DNA from: CAYMEK01 sp964389305
Lineage (GTDB): Bacteria; Spirochaetota; Spirochaetia; SZUA-6; DRHE01
Direction of reading: 5' to 3'
NCBI GenBank assembly: GCA_964389305.1
Contig: CAYMEK010000008.1
Location: 1-64,000, forward strand
DNA: 64,000 nt
Below, one piece after another: positions 16,327-25,109 of the stretch. A program made the translations under genes and the position numbers. The notes below the pieces were generated by a model. That model was given only the letters and a program-made list of their open reading frames with translations. It had not been told where the DNA came from and searched no databases. The first letter of the stretch is position 1, and each line of letters opens with the position of its first letter.

Positions 16327-17910
16327 ATGGCTTCGGGATACCTCTGCTTGGTGCTGCACTGGCATCTTCCCTTCGTCCGCCATCCCGAGCATCCGCGGTT
16401 TCTCGAAGAGGACTGGCTCTTCGAGGCGATTTCGGAAACCTATATTCCGCTTCTCTCCGTGTTCGAGCGGTTGGAAGCGCAAGGAATACCCTTTCGCTTG
16501 ACAATCTCCGTGTCACCAACCCTGGCCGAGATGCTGAGGGACGAATTTCTCCAGGAGCGCTATCTGGCCCATCTCGATCGACTGATCGAGCTAGCCGGCC
16601 GGGAGGTTAGACGTACCAGGGACGATCTGGCGATCAACCGATTGGCGGTTATGTATCTCGAGCGATTCACCACCTGCCGCACGTTGTTTGTAGATAAGTA
16701 CGAACGCAATCTGTTGAAGGGGCTGATTCACTTCCAGAGATCCGGCAACCTCGATCTGATCACATCCAGTGCGACCCATTGTTTCCTTCCCCTCTTCCAG
16801 GTCGTACCGCAGGCCGTGAAGGCCCAAATCCAGGTGGCGGTGCGCTCGCACATCCGGACCTTCGACAGCTATCCGAAGGGTTTTTGGCTGCCCGAGTGTG
16901 GGTACTACCCGGGAGTCGAGGAGTTCTGCAAGCAGTACGACCTGGACTACTTCTTCGTCGAATCCCACGGCGTTCTCTACGCAGACAAGCGGCCCAAATA
17001 CGGCGTCTACGCCCCGGTCTACTGCCCCAATCGAGTGGCGGCCTTCGCCCGGGACCCCGAAACGGCGAAAGCCGTCTGGTCCTCAGAGGGGGGGTATCCG
17101 GGCGATCCTGTGTATCGGGAGTTCTATCGAGATATCGGCTTCGATTTGCCCACCGATGATTTGAAAGAGTTTCTTCCCGGCGGAGAGCTGCGTAGCAATA
17201 CGGGGATCAAATACCATGCCATAACCGGCCCCGGAGAGCGGAAGCGAGTCTACAACCTAAAGGCGGCTGAAAAAAGGGTGCACGAGCATGCCGAGCATTT
17301 CGTGTCGGCCAGGATCGAGCAGGTTCGGCGTGTGGCCGGATTCATGGACCGCCCGGCTCTTGTCGTGTGTCCATTCGACGCCGAGCTTTTCGGTCATTGG
17401 TGGTTTGAAGGGCCTCAATGGCTGGAAAGCTTGCTGCGCAAGACCGCCGCCAGGAGAGACGAGCTGGCCATGATCACCCCGGGAGAGTACCTGCAACGAT
17501 GGCCCGAGCTGCAGACGTCTCAACCATGTTTTTCGAGCTGGGGCAATAAAGGTTACGCCGAGGTCTGGCTGGAGGGCAGCAATGACTGGGTGTACAGGCA
17601 TCTGCACCAACAAGCGCTGCGTATGTCGGAGCTGGCGCGCCGTTTCCCGAAAGAGAAGGGGATCCGCCGCCGGGCTTTAAACCAAGCCTTCCGGGAGATG
17701 CTGCTCGCCCAGGCTTCAGATTGGCCCTTCATCATGAAAATGGGAACCACGGTTCCTTATGCGGTAAGACGGACTCGGGAGCACATCCATAATTTCACGC
17801 GTATTTACGATTCCCTGATGATCAACAGCCTGGATCAGGAATGGCTTTTTTCTGTGGAAAGCAAGAACAAGCTCTTCCCGGAAATCGACTACCAATCCTA
17901 CGTGGCTTGA
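16327..17910 (+). CDS. Glycoside hydrolase family 57 1,4-alpha-glucan branching enzyme
   Basis: 527 aa, standard for GH57 branching enzymes (DUF1957 domain). LHWHLPFVRHPEHP opens the (beta/alpha)7 barrel. The nucleophile is Glu190 in WLPECGYYPG and the acid/base Asp351 in FDAELFGHWWFEG. Forms alpha-1,6 branches in glycogen-like storage glucan in the cytoplasm. The last 13 bases overlap the convergent STAS gene. Confidence 0.93.
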   Translation: MASGYLCLVLHWHLPFVRHPEHPRFLEEDWLFEAISETYIPLLSVFERLEAQGIPFRLTISVSPTLAEMLRDEFLQERYLAHLDRLIELAGREVRRTRDDLAINRLAVMYLERFTTCRTLFVDKYERNLLKGLIHFQRSGNLDLITSSATHCFLPLFQVVPQAVKAQIQVAVRSHIRTFDSYPKGFWLPECGYYPGVEEFCKQYDLDYFFVESHGVLYADKRPKYGVYAPVYCPNRVAAFARDPETAKAVWSSEGGYPGDPVYREFYRDIGFDLPTDDLKEFLPGGELRSNTGIKYHAITGPGERKRVYNLKAAEKRVHEHAEHFVSARIEQVRRVAGFMDRPALVVCPFDAELFGHWWFEGPQWLESLLRKTAARRDELAMITPGEYLQRWPELQTSQPCFSSWGNKGYAEVWLEGSNDWVYRHLHQQALRMSELARRFPKEKGIRRRALNQAFREMLLAQASDWPFIMKMGTTVPYAVRRTREHIHNFTRIYDSLMINSLDQEWLFSVESKNKLFPEIDYQSYVA

Positions 17911-18215
17911 TCCCTTTCAATGCTCACCAGCCTGTCGAGCTTGATGAGCTGAAAGGTGTTGTACAAGGCGTCACTGCAACCTCTGATGCGGATTACCCGG
18001 TCCTGTTCGGCGAGGCTTTTACGCAACAGAAGGATCTTCCCGATGCAGGTGGAGTTGATTGTTGTTACTTCGGAGAGGTCCAGGCTGATGAACTTGTGTC
18101 CACCCGCCGCCAGGCTTTGCAAGGACTTCTGAAACTCCTCCGCCGTATCTCCGATCAGCGCACCCTTGGCCTTTAGCAGGATTTCGTTTTCAGAAAGCTC
18201 ATTTTGGACAAACAT
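17898..18215 (-). CDS. STAS domain protein (anti-sigma factor antagonist-like)
   Basis: 105 aa, a single STAS domain. Ser55 in TTINSTCIG is at the phosphorylatable position of SpoIIAA/RsbV proteins. AGGAAG precedes the ATG. Usually it controls a partner-switching pathway with a serine kinase/anti-sigma factor. No such kinase is nearby. It follows the DUF1820-like gene after 20 bases. Confidence 0.85.
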   Translation of the reverse strand: MFVQNELSENEILLKAKGALIGDTAEEFQKSLQSLAAGGHKFISLDLSEVTTINSTCIGKILLLRKSLAEQDRVIRIRGCSDALYNTFQLIKLDRLVSIERDQAT

Positions 18216-18235
18216 TCTTCCTGCCTTTTCCCGTT

Positions 18236-18583
18236 TTAACTCTTCAGGTCACCCTGTTCCTGCCGGTTGTCGCGTTCCCTGCCGTTCGTTTGGTCGGCAC
18301 TTTCTTTACCTTCCACCAGTGTGAACTGGCGCAGCTTGCCCGTCTTTTGCTCTTCGTCGAGCTCCTCGATGAGGCTTACCGTCTGAAAGGGAATCATCAG
18401 ATGCTTGGATCGGCTGAAAGCCTTGATGATATCGTCTTCGGCGGGATTGATGATAAGTTTCTTTTTGTTTGAAAAAACCAGATCCTTGATCGATACGAAG
18501 TAAGGATGGGTAAGATCCAGGTTCTTGGCGGTAAGCTGGATCTCTTTTTCCTTCCATTTAAAACTGACGCGGTACAAAGACAA
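18236..18583 (-). CDS. DUF1820-like small protein
   Basis: 115 aa from TTG 18583, with AAGGGGG about 10 bases upstream. YRVSFKWKEKE, then IKDLVFSNKKKLIINPAEDD and LMIPFQTVSLIEEL follow the DUF1820 pattern (LVFG...VVDPSEE...YIPMHAVIRIDEV) as I remember it. The C-terminal 30 residues are charged and disordered. Function unknown; likely co-transcribed with the STAS protein. Confidence 0.65.
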   Translation of the reverse strand: MSLYRVSFKWKEKEIQLTAKNLDLTHPYFVSIKDLVFSNKKKLIINPAEDDIIKAFSRSKHLMIPFQTVSLIEELDEEQKTGKLRQFTLVEGKESADQTNGRERDNRQEQGDLKS

Positions 18584-18659
18584 GATCCATCCCCCTTGAG
18601 GCTTCTCTGGAGCCGGTGTTTCGCCCTGACAATAGACTCACTTCAGCATCGGCAGCCAG

Positions 18660-18688
18660 TCTATAGTTTCCACTCCTCCAAGATACAA
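18660..18688 (-). promoter_or_regulatory. Candidate promoter of the DUF1820-STAS pair
   Basis: Minus strand TTGTAT (18688-18683), 17-base spacer, TATAGA (18665-18660). Inverted repeat ATAGACT (18632-18638) / AGTCTAT (18658-18664) spans the start of the leader. Confidence 0.35.
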
Positions 18689-18788
18689 ATTTTGCACTTT
18701 CTCGTCAATTTGGGATGTCTACCAAACAGATATATAGTGAATTTCACCGTTCCGGTTGGAAATTGTCTGTATCTAAATAAAAAGAATG

Positions 18789-18816
18789 TTGACAATTACC
18801 CGAGATGGGATAGTAT
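18789..18816 (+). promoter_or_regulatory. Candidate promoter of the dcw cluster
   Basis: Perfect TTGACA (18789-18794) and TAGTAT (18811-18816), spacer 16, in the 289-base divergent region before mraZ. The rest of that gap holds the opposing promoter and A/T-rich DNA with no gene. Confidence 0.55.
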
Positions 18817-18823
18817 AGAGAGA

Positions 18824-18842
18824 AAAGTGGGAAAAAGTGGGG
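18824..18842 (+). promoter_or_regulatory. Candidate MraZ-binding direct repeats
   Basis: AAAGTGG occurs at 18824-18830 and again at 18834-18840, a 10-base period (TGGGA-N5-TGGGG). MraZ is known to bind two to four such TGGGN / AAAGTG-type repeats upstream of its own gene. A third TGGGA lies at 18806-18810, overlapping the -10 region. Confidence 0.6.
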
Positions 18843-18872
18843 GATTTTACCATCAGAGTGGTAGGATAAGGT

Positions 18873-19313
18873 ATGCTAACGGGAGAATATCGCTATTCTC
18901 TGGACGACAAGAACCGGTTGATGATCCCCTCACGTATTCGTGCCGATATCACCGGTAATTCAGTCGTTCTGACCCGGGGAGTGGATAAGTGCCTCTGGCT
19001 GTTCCCTCACGAGGAATGGAAAAAAATCGCCCAGAGCCTTATCGGCTCTACCTCGCTTTTTCAGGAGAAGGCCAGGCTCATGCAGAGGCGCATAATCGCT
19101 CCTGCTCAGGAGACCGAGATCGACCGTTCAGGCAGAATAATCATACCTCCCACTCTGAGGGAGTTCGCCGGGTTGAAGAAGGAATGCATAATCCTCGGGA
19201 TACAAAGTTATATTGAGATTTGGGACGAGGAAAGCTATCTGGCCTACCTCGCGGAGAACGAAAACAGATTCAAGGAGGCGGCGGAGGAAATCGGCAACAA
19301 GATAGCCTTATGA
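18873..19313 (+). CDS. mraZ: Transcriptional regulator MraZ
   Basis: 146 aa with two SpoVT-AbrB-like halves (GEYRYSLDDKNRLMIPSRIR; then TEIDRSGRIIIPPTLREFAG). It regulates its own dcw operon by binding the repeats just upstream. First gene of the division and cell-wall cluster. Start ATG with AAGG close by. Confidence 0.95.
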   Translation: MLTGEYRYSLDDKNRLMIPSRIRADITGNSVVLTRGVDKCLWLFPHEEWKKIAQSLIGSTSLFQEKARLMQRRIIAPAQETEIDRSGRIIIPPTLREFAGLKKECIILGIQSYIEIWDEESYLAYLAENENRFKEAAEEIGNKIAL

Positions 19314-19377
19314 GCTAAGTAGTTGGAGCACGGTGCTCGCGAAGTGTACTATGACCTCCGGCAAGGAGGAAAGGCGC

Positions 19378-20313
19378 GTGTACGTACATGAGCCTGTTCT
19401 GCTGGAGCAGACGCTATCTCTGCTCCTGCCTGAAAGGCAAGGACCGGTTCTCGTTGATGCCACGTTGGGCGAAGGCGGGCATGCAGCGGCTTTTCTGGCC
19501 GCCGATCCCCGGCTTGTCCTTGTTGGGATCGAAAAGGACCAGGAGATCCTCGATAAGGCCCGGGAACGGCTCAAGCACTTTGGGGAGCGGGCCCATTTGT
19601 TCCGTTCGGGCTTCCGTGAGTTTTTCGAGCGCTACGATGAGCTGGTGGCGAGGCGTCCCGGACGCATTTTTTTCGATCTGGGAGTATCTATGTTTCACTT
19701 CCAGGCTGCAGGTCGCGGCTTCTCTTTCAGCAGGGATGAGCCCCTGGACATGAGACTGGATAAGGCACAGGAGGTCAATGCTGCCGACATGGTTAATACT
19801 GCTTCGGAGGCGCAGCTGCGGGAGCTGATCCGTCGCGGCGGCGGGGAGCGCTTGGCCGCGGTGATTGCCAAGGCCATCGTCCGGGAGCGGACCAGAACGC
19901 CGATTCACAGCTCCAGATCGTTGGCTGAAATCATCTGGAAGGCCGTTCCACCCTCTTACCGCTACAGGAGGCTTCATCCGGCTACCCGAACCTTCCAGGC
20001 CCTGCGCATCGCCGTAAATAATGAGCTGGAAGAACTCGAGGCGGCGCTACCCAGGGCCTTTGAGCTACTGACAGTCGGCGGAAGAATGGGGATTATTTCC
20101 TTTCATTCTTTGGAGGACCGTATTGTGAAGCGTTTCTTCCAGGAGTGCAATAAGTCCTGTACCTGTCCGCCGGAATCGCCGATCTGTCAATGTGGGGGCC
20201 GGAGGCGGGCGGTGATCTTAACGCGTAAACCTGTACTCCCTGCGCCGGCTGAGGTAGCCCGGAATCCGGCTTCGCGGAGCGCCCGCTTGCGGGTCGTGGA
20301 GAAGATTGCATGA
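19378..20313 (+). CDS. rsmH: 16S rRNA (cytosine-1402 N4) methyltransferase RsmH
   Basis: 311 aa from GTG 19378, chosen because AAGGAGGA lies 7 bases upstream and VHEPVLL is the usual N-terminus. An in-frame GTG at 19333 is unlikely. SAM motif VDATLGEGGHAAAFL, FFDLGVSMFHFQ and ISFHSLEDRIVKRFF are diagnostic. Cytoplasmic; second gene of dcw clusters in most bacteria. Confidence 0.96.
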   Translation: MYVHEPVLLEQTLSLLLPERQGPVLVDATLGEGGHAAAFLAADPRLVLVGIEKDQEILDKARERLKHFGERAHLFRSGFREFFERYDELVARRPGRIFFDLGVSMFHFQAAGRGFSFSRDEPLDMRLDKAQEVNAADMVNTASEAQLRELIRRGGGERLAAVIAKAIVRERTRTPIHSSRSLAEIIWKAVPPSYRYRRLHPATRTFQALRIAVNNELEELEAALPRAFELLTVGGRMGIISFHSLEDRIVKRFFQECNKSCTCPPESPICQCGGRRRAVILTRKPVLPAPAEVARNPASRSARLRVVEKIA

Positions 20314-20597
20314 GGCTCAAATCGCCTTTTTTTGTTTTCATAGTGCTCGCCTTCATCGCCTTGTTTTTTTTGAATACCTGGCAGGGGCTGCTCTACGAGC
20401 AGTTGAAAAGAGATGTGGGCAAGCTGGAACTGGAACAGAGGGATTGGCTGGAGAAAAACAAGAAGGTGATAGCGGCGCTGGCCGTGTTGAGCTCTCCGGG
20501 GCGCGTAGAATCGCTGGCCTTGAACAAGTTGGGACTCAAGCGCCTTTCTGCTTCCGATCTCATCAAACTCGAGGTTGAAGGTATACGAGATGAATGA
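20310..20597 (+). CDS. ftsL: FtsL-like cell division protein
   Basis: 95 aa. Short cytoplasmic start, one membrane helix (about 7-23), then a coiled coil and the LALNKLGLKRLS motif common to FtsL/DivIC-type proteins. ATGA overlap with rsmH. Acts with FtsQ/DivIB and FtsW in the divisome. No ftsI follows, unlike in the canonical cluster. Confidence 0.85.
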   Translation: MRLKSPFFVFIVLAFIALFFLNTWQGLLYEQLKRDVGKLELEQRDWLEKNKKVIAALAVLSSPGRVESLALNKLGLKRLSASDLIKLEVEGIRDE

Positions 20598-21999
20598 TAC
20601 CGCAACCGCAGCCGCTCTGTTCGGTCCGGCAATGGCCAGCCTGCACGCCGGCGGCAGGCTTGAGATCCCGGGGAAAAGAGACATCCGTTCCGTGGTCATC
20701 GATTCTCGCCAGGCGGGTCGGGGCTCGCTGTTCGTAGCCCTGCCGGGAAGCAGAGTCGATGGACACGATTTCATTTACCAGGCTCTGGAGAACGGAGCCG
20801 CGGCGGTACTCGCCGCTGAGGGGCGCTGGTCGGAGCTGGCGCCGGAGCTGGAAGCTAAATTCGAACGGCGAGGAGCGAGCTTGATCCTGGCCGGTGATAC
20901 TCTGTCGGCGCTCCAGGAGCTGGGGAAAAACTACTTACGCAGATACACCCGACTTTTGAGGATCGGTGTTACGGGCAGCAATGGAAAGACGACAACCAAA
21001 GAGATTCTGGCGAGTATTATATCGCTTCATGCTCCAACAATAGCCAGTGAGGGTAACCTCAACTCGGAGACCGGACTGCCCCTGTCCTGTTTCCGGATTG
21101 GAGAGGAGTATCGCGTTGCCGTCTTTGAGATGGGGATCAACCACCCTGGCGAAATGAGGGTGCTGGCTGACATCTTCCAGCCCGATATTGCGGTGATAAC
21201 CAATATCGGCACCGCCCACATAGGGCTTCTCGGCGGATCACGGCAGGATATAGCCAGGGAAAAAAGAGAAATTTTCCGCCATTTCAGCGGTAGTGAAAAA
21301 GCCTTTCTGTTCGAAGGAGAGGAGTTTTACGGCTATTTGGGCGAGGGACTGCGGGGAACGGTTGTTCCCTTCGGACCGCAGAGTACCAAAGGATTTGAGG
21401 GGAGTGAGGATCTGGGGCTGGATGGCACGGTCATCCACTGGGAGGGGCTCCGGATCCGCTTCCCCCTTTTTGGCGCTCACAATGTGCTGAACGCTTTGGC
21501 CTCGATATCGATAGCGGCTGAATTGGGTATCAATAAAGAAAAAATAGCCCAGGGCCTGGAAAGGATCCGACCTCTGTTCGGCCGCTCTCAGATCATCAGG
21601 GCTCCGGTGACGGTAGTCCAGGATTGCTACAATGCCAATCCGGACTCTGTCCGGCAGCTCTTTTCCTTCCTGTCAGGCTTGAGCTGGCAGGGGAGGAAAA
21701 TAGCCGTTTTAGGAAGCATGAGAGAGCTGGGCGAGCGCAGCCGGGAGGCTCATCGTCTGATCGGCCGGGAAGCTGCTGGAGCCGGTTTTCAGGGTCTGTT
21801 TTTTTTTGGCGAGGAGATGGAAGGGGCGTTTCAGGAGGCCGGGAAGGCCGGTTATCCCGGTGAACTCGCCTGGTCAGCCGACTGGACGCTTCTGCGCAAG
21901 CAGGTTCTGGGCTTTGTCCGGCCCGGCGATCTGGTGGTACTGAAAGGATCGAGGGCATTGGAACTGGAGAGGCTTGTGCCCGATCTGACAGAGGTTTGA
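20590..21999 (+). CDS. murF: UDP-N-acetylmuramoyl-tripeptide--D-alanyl-D-alanine ligase
   Basis: 469 aa from ATG 20590 (an in-frame TTG at 20575 is possible). P-loop GVTGSNGKTTT at 126-136, then SEGNLNSETGLPLS, EMGINHPGEM and DCYNANPDS, the Mur-ligase signatures of MurF. Adds D-Ala-D-Ala to the UDP-muramyl tripeptide in the cytoplasm. Overlaps ftsL by 8 bases. Confidence 0.95.
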   Translation: MNDTATAAALFGPAMASLHAGGRLEIPGKRDIRSVVIDSRQAGRGSLFVALPGSRVDGHDFIYQALENGAAAVLAAEGRWSELAPELEAKFERRGASLILAGDTLSALQELGKNYLRRYTRLLRIGVTGSNGKTTTKEILASIISLHAPTIASEGNLNSETGLPLSCFRIGEEYRVAVFEMGINHPGEMRVLADIFQPDIAVITNIGTAHIGLLGGSRQDIAREKREIFRHFSGSEKAFLFEGEEFYGYLGEGLRGTVVPFGPQSTKGFEGSEDLGLDGTVIHWEGLRIRFPLFGAHNVLNALASISIAAELGINKEKIAQGLERIRPLFGRSQIIRAPVTVVQDCYNANPDSVRQLFSFLSGLSWQGRKIAVLGSMRELGERSREAHRLIGREAAGAGFQGLFFFGEEMEGAFQEAGKAGYPGELAWSADWTLLRKQVLGFVRPGDLVVLKGSRALELERLVPDLTEV

Positions 22000-22002
22000 G
22001 CC

Positions 22003-23082
22003 GTGGTACTAAAGTTCCTGTACCCGTTAGTCAAATACTTCACCTTTTTCAATATCTTCCAATACATCACTTTCCGGGCCGCCTACGCCGCTCTCACAGC
22101 CCTGCTGCTCGCTTTGGTCCTGGGACCCTGGCTGATTCGGAAGCTGAAGGAGCTGAAGACGGGGGAGGTCATCCGGGTCGATGTTCCTGAGAGACATCTA
22201 AAGAAAACCGGAACTCCGAGCATGGGAGGAATCCTGATCATCTGCGCCGTTGTCGTATCGGTGTTGCTCTGGCAGGATTGGGACAATTTCTACACCTGGG
22301 TGCTGCTCGGGGCCACGGTGGGGTTCGGTTCAATCGGTTTTGTGGATGACTACCTGAAGATCTTCAGGAAAAAAGAGGCGGGACTGCGGGCCGGTTTCAA
22401 ATTTTCCAGTCAGATCGTGCTGGCTACGGCGGTGGTGTTGATCCTGTTCGCCAACGGGAACGAGCACACTACCCTGCTGTACATCCCCTTCCTGAAGAAC
22501 CCGGTCGTGGATCTGTCCTACCTGTACATTCCCTTCGCCGTGCTGGTCCTGGTAGGCTACAGCAACGCCATCAATCTGACCGATGGTCTGGATGGTCTGG
22601 CAACGGGACTGGTTATAATGGTAGGAATTACTTTTGCCGTGCTCTCCTATCTGGCCGGCCGCGCCGACTATGCGGCCTACCTCCAGATTCCGTTTATCGA
22701 GCAGAGCTGGGAGATCAGCGTATACAGTCTCGCGTTGGTCGGGGCGGCGATAGGTTTCCTCTGGTTCAACGCCCATCCGGCGGAGGTCATGATGGGCGAC
22801 ACTGGCAGCCTCAGTCTGGGGGGGGTTGTGGGCGTGATTGCCCTGATCATCAAGAAGGAAATTCTCCTGTTCATCGTAGGCGGCGTGTTTGTACTGGAGG
22901 TACTTTCGGTGGTCATTCAGGTTGTTTCCTTCAAGCTGACCGGCAAGAGGGTGTTCAAGATGGCGCCGCTTCATCATCACTTCGAGCTGATGGGCTGGTC
23001 AGAATCGAAGGTAGTGATTCGTTTTTGGATCCTGGGAGGATTGTTCGCAATCTTGAGCCTTTCCACCCTGAAGATCCAGTAG
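22003..23082 (+). CDS. mraY: Phospho-N-acetylmuramoyl-pentapeptide transferase
   Basis: 359 aa polytopic membrane protein with about 10 helices, GTG start. Signature segments: KKTGTPSMGGI, VDDYLKI (Asp-Asp), NLTDGLDGLA and HHHFELMGW. Makes lipid I from UDP-MurNAc-pentapeptide and undecaprenyl phosphate in the inner membrane. Three bases after murF. Confidence 0.97.
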   Translation: MVLKFLYPLVKYFTFFNIFQYITFRAAYAALTALLLALVLGPWLIRKLKELKTGEVIRVDVPERHLKKTGTPSMGGILIICAVVVSVLLWQDWDNFYTWVLLGATVGFGSIGFVDDYLKIFRKKEAGLRAGFKFSSQIVLATAVVLILFANGNEHTTLLYIPFLKNPVVDLSYLYIPFAVLVLVGYSNAINLTDGLDGLATGLVIMVGITFAVLSYLAGRADYAAYLQIPFIEQSWEISVYSLALVGAAIGFLWFNAHPAEVMMGDTGSLSLGGVVGVIALIIKKEILLFIVGGVFVLEVLSVVIQVVSFKLTGKRVFKMAPLHHHFELMGWSESKVVIRFWILGGLFAILSLSTLKIQ

Positions 23083-23101
23083 GGCGAGGAGAGGAGAGGT
23101 C

Positions 23102-24265
23102 TTGGAGAGAATAGGAAAGCCGCGAGGAGATGCCCTGCTGCCGCTTATCTTTGCACTTCTGCTGGGAATCGGCATATCTATCCTGCTGTCGGCCTCCACC
23201 TACTATGCCGAGAGGCTGCTTCAAGATCGCTACTACTTCTTCAAGCGTCAGCTATTATCGGCCCTGCTGGGAACGGTGGCGGCGGTGATCGCCGCCCAGC
23301 TTCCCCTAGCAACCATCCGCCGGACGGTTCCCGCCCTGGTGCTGAGCGCCTTGTTCCTGACCTTGCTCACCTTCGTTCCGGGCATAGGGCAGCCGGTCAT
23401 GGGGGCCCGGCGCTGGCTTTTCCTGTTCGGACAGTCCTTCCAGCCTTCGGAGTTGGCAAAGTTTGCCGTGGTGCTGTATCTGGCCTCGATATTCAGCAAG
23501 AAGCAGGACAGAATCAACGATCCCGTTAACAGCCTGCTGCCGCCGCTTCTAATCGTATCGATTTTCGTCACCCTGATTTACCTTCAGAACGACTTTTCAA
23601 CTGCCTTTTTTATTCTGTTTCTGGCGCTGTCTATGTTCCTGATCGCCCAGGTGCGCATTGTATATTTCATCCTTCTGAGCCTGCTTTTTGTTCCGCTGGC
23701 GGGCCTGCTGCTGTTTACCAAGGCCCATCGGGTCGAGCGCCTCATGGCCTTCCTCAATCCGCTGGCAGACCCCAGCGGAAACGGATATCAAGTAATCGCA
23801 GCACAGACGGCCTTCATCAATGGCGGTTTCTGGGGAAGAGGTTTGGGCAAGGGAGTTAAGAAACTGGGAGGACTCCCTGAGGCCCATTCGGATTTCATTT
23901 ACGCCGTAGTTGGTGAAGAAGCAGGGTTTATCGGAGCTCTGTTCGTGCTCCTCCTGTTTCTGCTCCTGGCCTGGAGAGGGTACCTGATCGCGGACAAAGG
24001 GGAGGACAGCTTCACCCGCTATCTGGCCTTCGGGATCACCACCAGCATTACCCTGCAGGCGATGCTCAACATTTCAGTGGTCATCGGGCTGGTGCCGGCC
24101 ACCGGAATTCCACTTCCTTTTTTTTCCGCAGGCGGCTCGTCGCTGCTGCTCACCCTGATCATGGGCGGTGTGTTGTACAACCTCTCCCGCCGCCGGCAGC
24201 AGGGAGCCGCCGGGCTGAGCGGGAATCGGCAGCTCGAGCGCCCTCTCGGGGGACGAAGGAGCTGA
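23102..24265 (+). CDS. ftsW: FtsW/RodA-family peptidoglycan polymerase
   Basis: 387 aa, about 10 membrane helices, TTG start with GAGGAGAGG upstream. SEDS signatures: FQPSELAKFA, the catalytic-region motif ending EAHSDFIYAVVGEEAGF, and TGIPLPFFSAGGSS. Its place between mraY and ftsQ supports FtsW rather than RodA. Polymerises lipid II at the septum; its usual partner PBP3 (FtsI) is not in this cluster. Confidence 0.92.
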   Translation: MERIGKPRGDALLPLIFALLLGIGISILLSASTYYAERLLQDRYYFFKRQLLSALLGTVAAVIAAQLPLATIRRTVPALVLSALFLTLLTFVPGIGQPVMGARRWLFLFGQSFQPSELAKFAVVLYLASIFSKKQDRINDPVNSLLPPLLIVSIFVTLIYLQNDFSTAFFILFLALSMFLIAQVRIVYFILLSLLFVPLAGLLLFTKAHRVERLMAFLNPLADPSGNGYQVIAAQTAFINGGFWGRGLGKGVKKLGGLPEAHSDFIYAVVGEEAGFIGALFVLLLFLLLAWRGYLIADKGEDSFTRYLAFGITTSITLQAMLNISVVIGLVPATGIPLPFFSAGGSSLLLTLIMGGVLYNLSRRRQQGAAGLSGNRQLERPLGGRRS

Positions 24266-24268
24266 GCG

Positions 24269-25105
24269 GTGTCGGAGGTCTTGTTTATTGATAAATACGG
24301 TAAGCTCCGAGGCCCGCGGAGTAACCGAGGGGACCGCAGGGAAAGCCTGGTAAACCGTATACTGCACATCGTTGTTGCGGTCCTGCTGCTGTTCCTGGCC
24401 GGGGAGCTGGTTTTTCACCTGCTGCTGGTACCCAGGCTCACAATACGCAACATTACCGTACGCAGCGACCTGGAATTCAGCAGAGAGGAAGTGCTGGCTG
24501 TTGCCGGCGTAGACAAGAATGTATACTATTTCAACCTGGACCCGGCGGAGATTCGCAGAAGCCTGGAAAGCCTGCCGGCGGTACGGGAGGCTTTTGTCCA
24601 GAAGGTCTTCCCGGATGGCTTGCGCATCACCTTACATGGCCGAATACCGCTGTCTGTGCTCTTTTTCACAACCCCTCAGGGAGACAGCGTACCTCTGGTC
24701 ATCGACGAGCAGGGAGTGGTCTTTCAAATCGGTTCGGCTGTTACGAGTTGGGACCTGCCCGTAATCACCGGAGTTAAGTTCACGCGGCTAAGAGCGGGCA
24801 TGAGGCTCCCGCCGGCGCTCGGGCCGTTTTTACGGGATTTGAGAAGCCTGCAGGCTCGGGAACCCGAATTGTTTAGCCTGGTTTCCGAGGTCCGTCCGAT
24901 TTCCGGAAGATCCGGTATCGAGGAGATACTGCTGTATCCGGTGCAGCATCCTGTGCGGCTGCGGTTGCCCACTTCGTTGGAACCGGCGCTGCTGCGAAAT
25001 GCCCTGCTGATCCTGGATCTTCTGGCTGCACAGGGTTTGACTGACCGGGTGAGAGAGATAGACCTGCGATCCAGGGACGCTGTGTACAGGGTTGAGGAGG
25101 ACTAA
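24269..25105 (+). CDS. ftsQ: Cell division protein FtsQ/DivIB (POTRA)
   Basis: 278 aa, GTG start. Cytoplasmic N-terminus of about 30 residues, one membrane helix (about 31-53), then a POTRA domain (LTIRNITVRSDLEFSREEVL) and the FtsQ-type beta domain. Bridges FtsL-type proteins to the divisome. Overlaps nothing; ftsA starts 4 bases beyond its stop. Confidence 0.88.
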   Translation: MSEVLFIDKYGKLRGPRSNRGDRRESLVNRILHIVVAVLLLFLAGELVFHLLLVPRLTIRNITVRSDLEFSREEVLAVAGVDKNVYYFNLDPAEIRRSLESLPAVREAFVQKVFPDGLRITLHGRIPLSVLFFTTPQGDSVPLVIDEQGVVFQIGSAVTSWDLPVITGVKFTRLRAGMRLPPALGPFLRDLRSLQAREPELFSLVSEVRPISGRSGIEEILLYPVQHPVRLRLPTSLEPALLRNALLILDLLAAQGLTDRVREIDLRSRDAVYRVEED

Positions 25106-25109
25106 TCCT

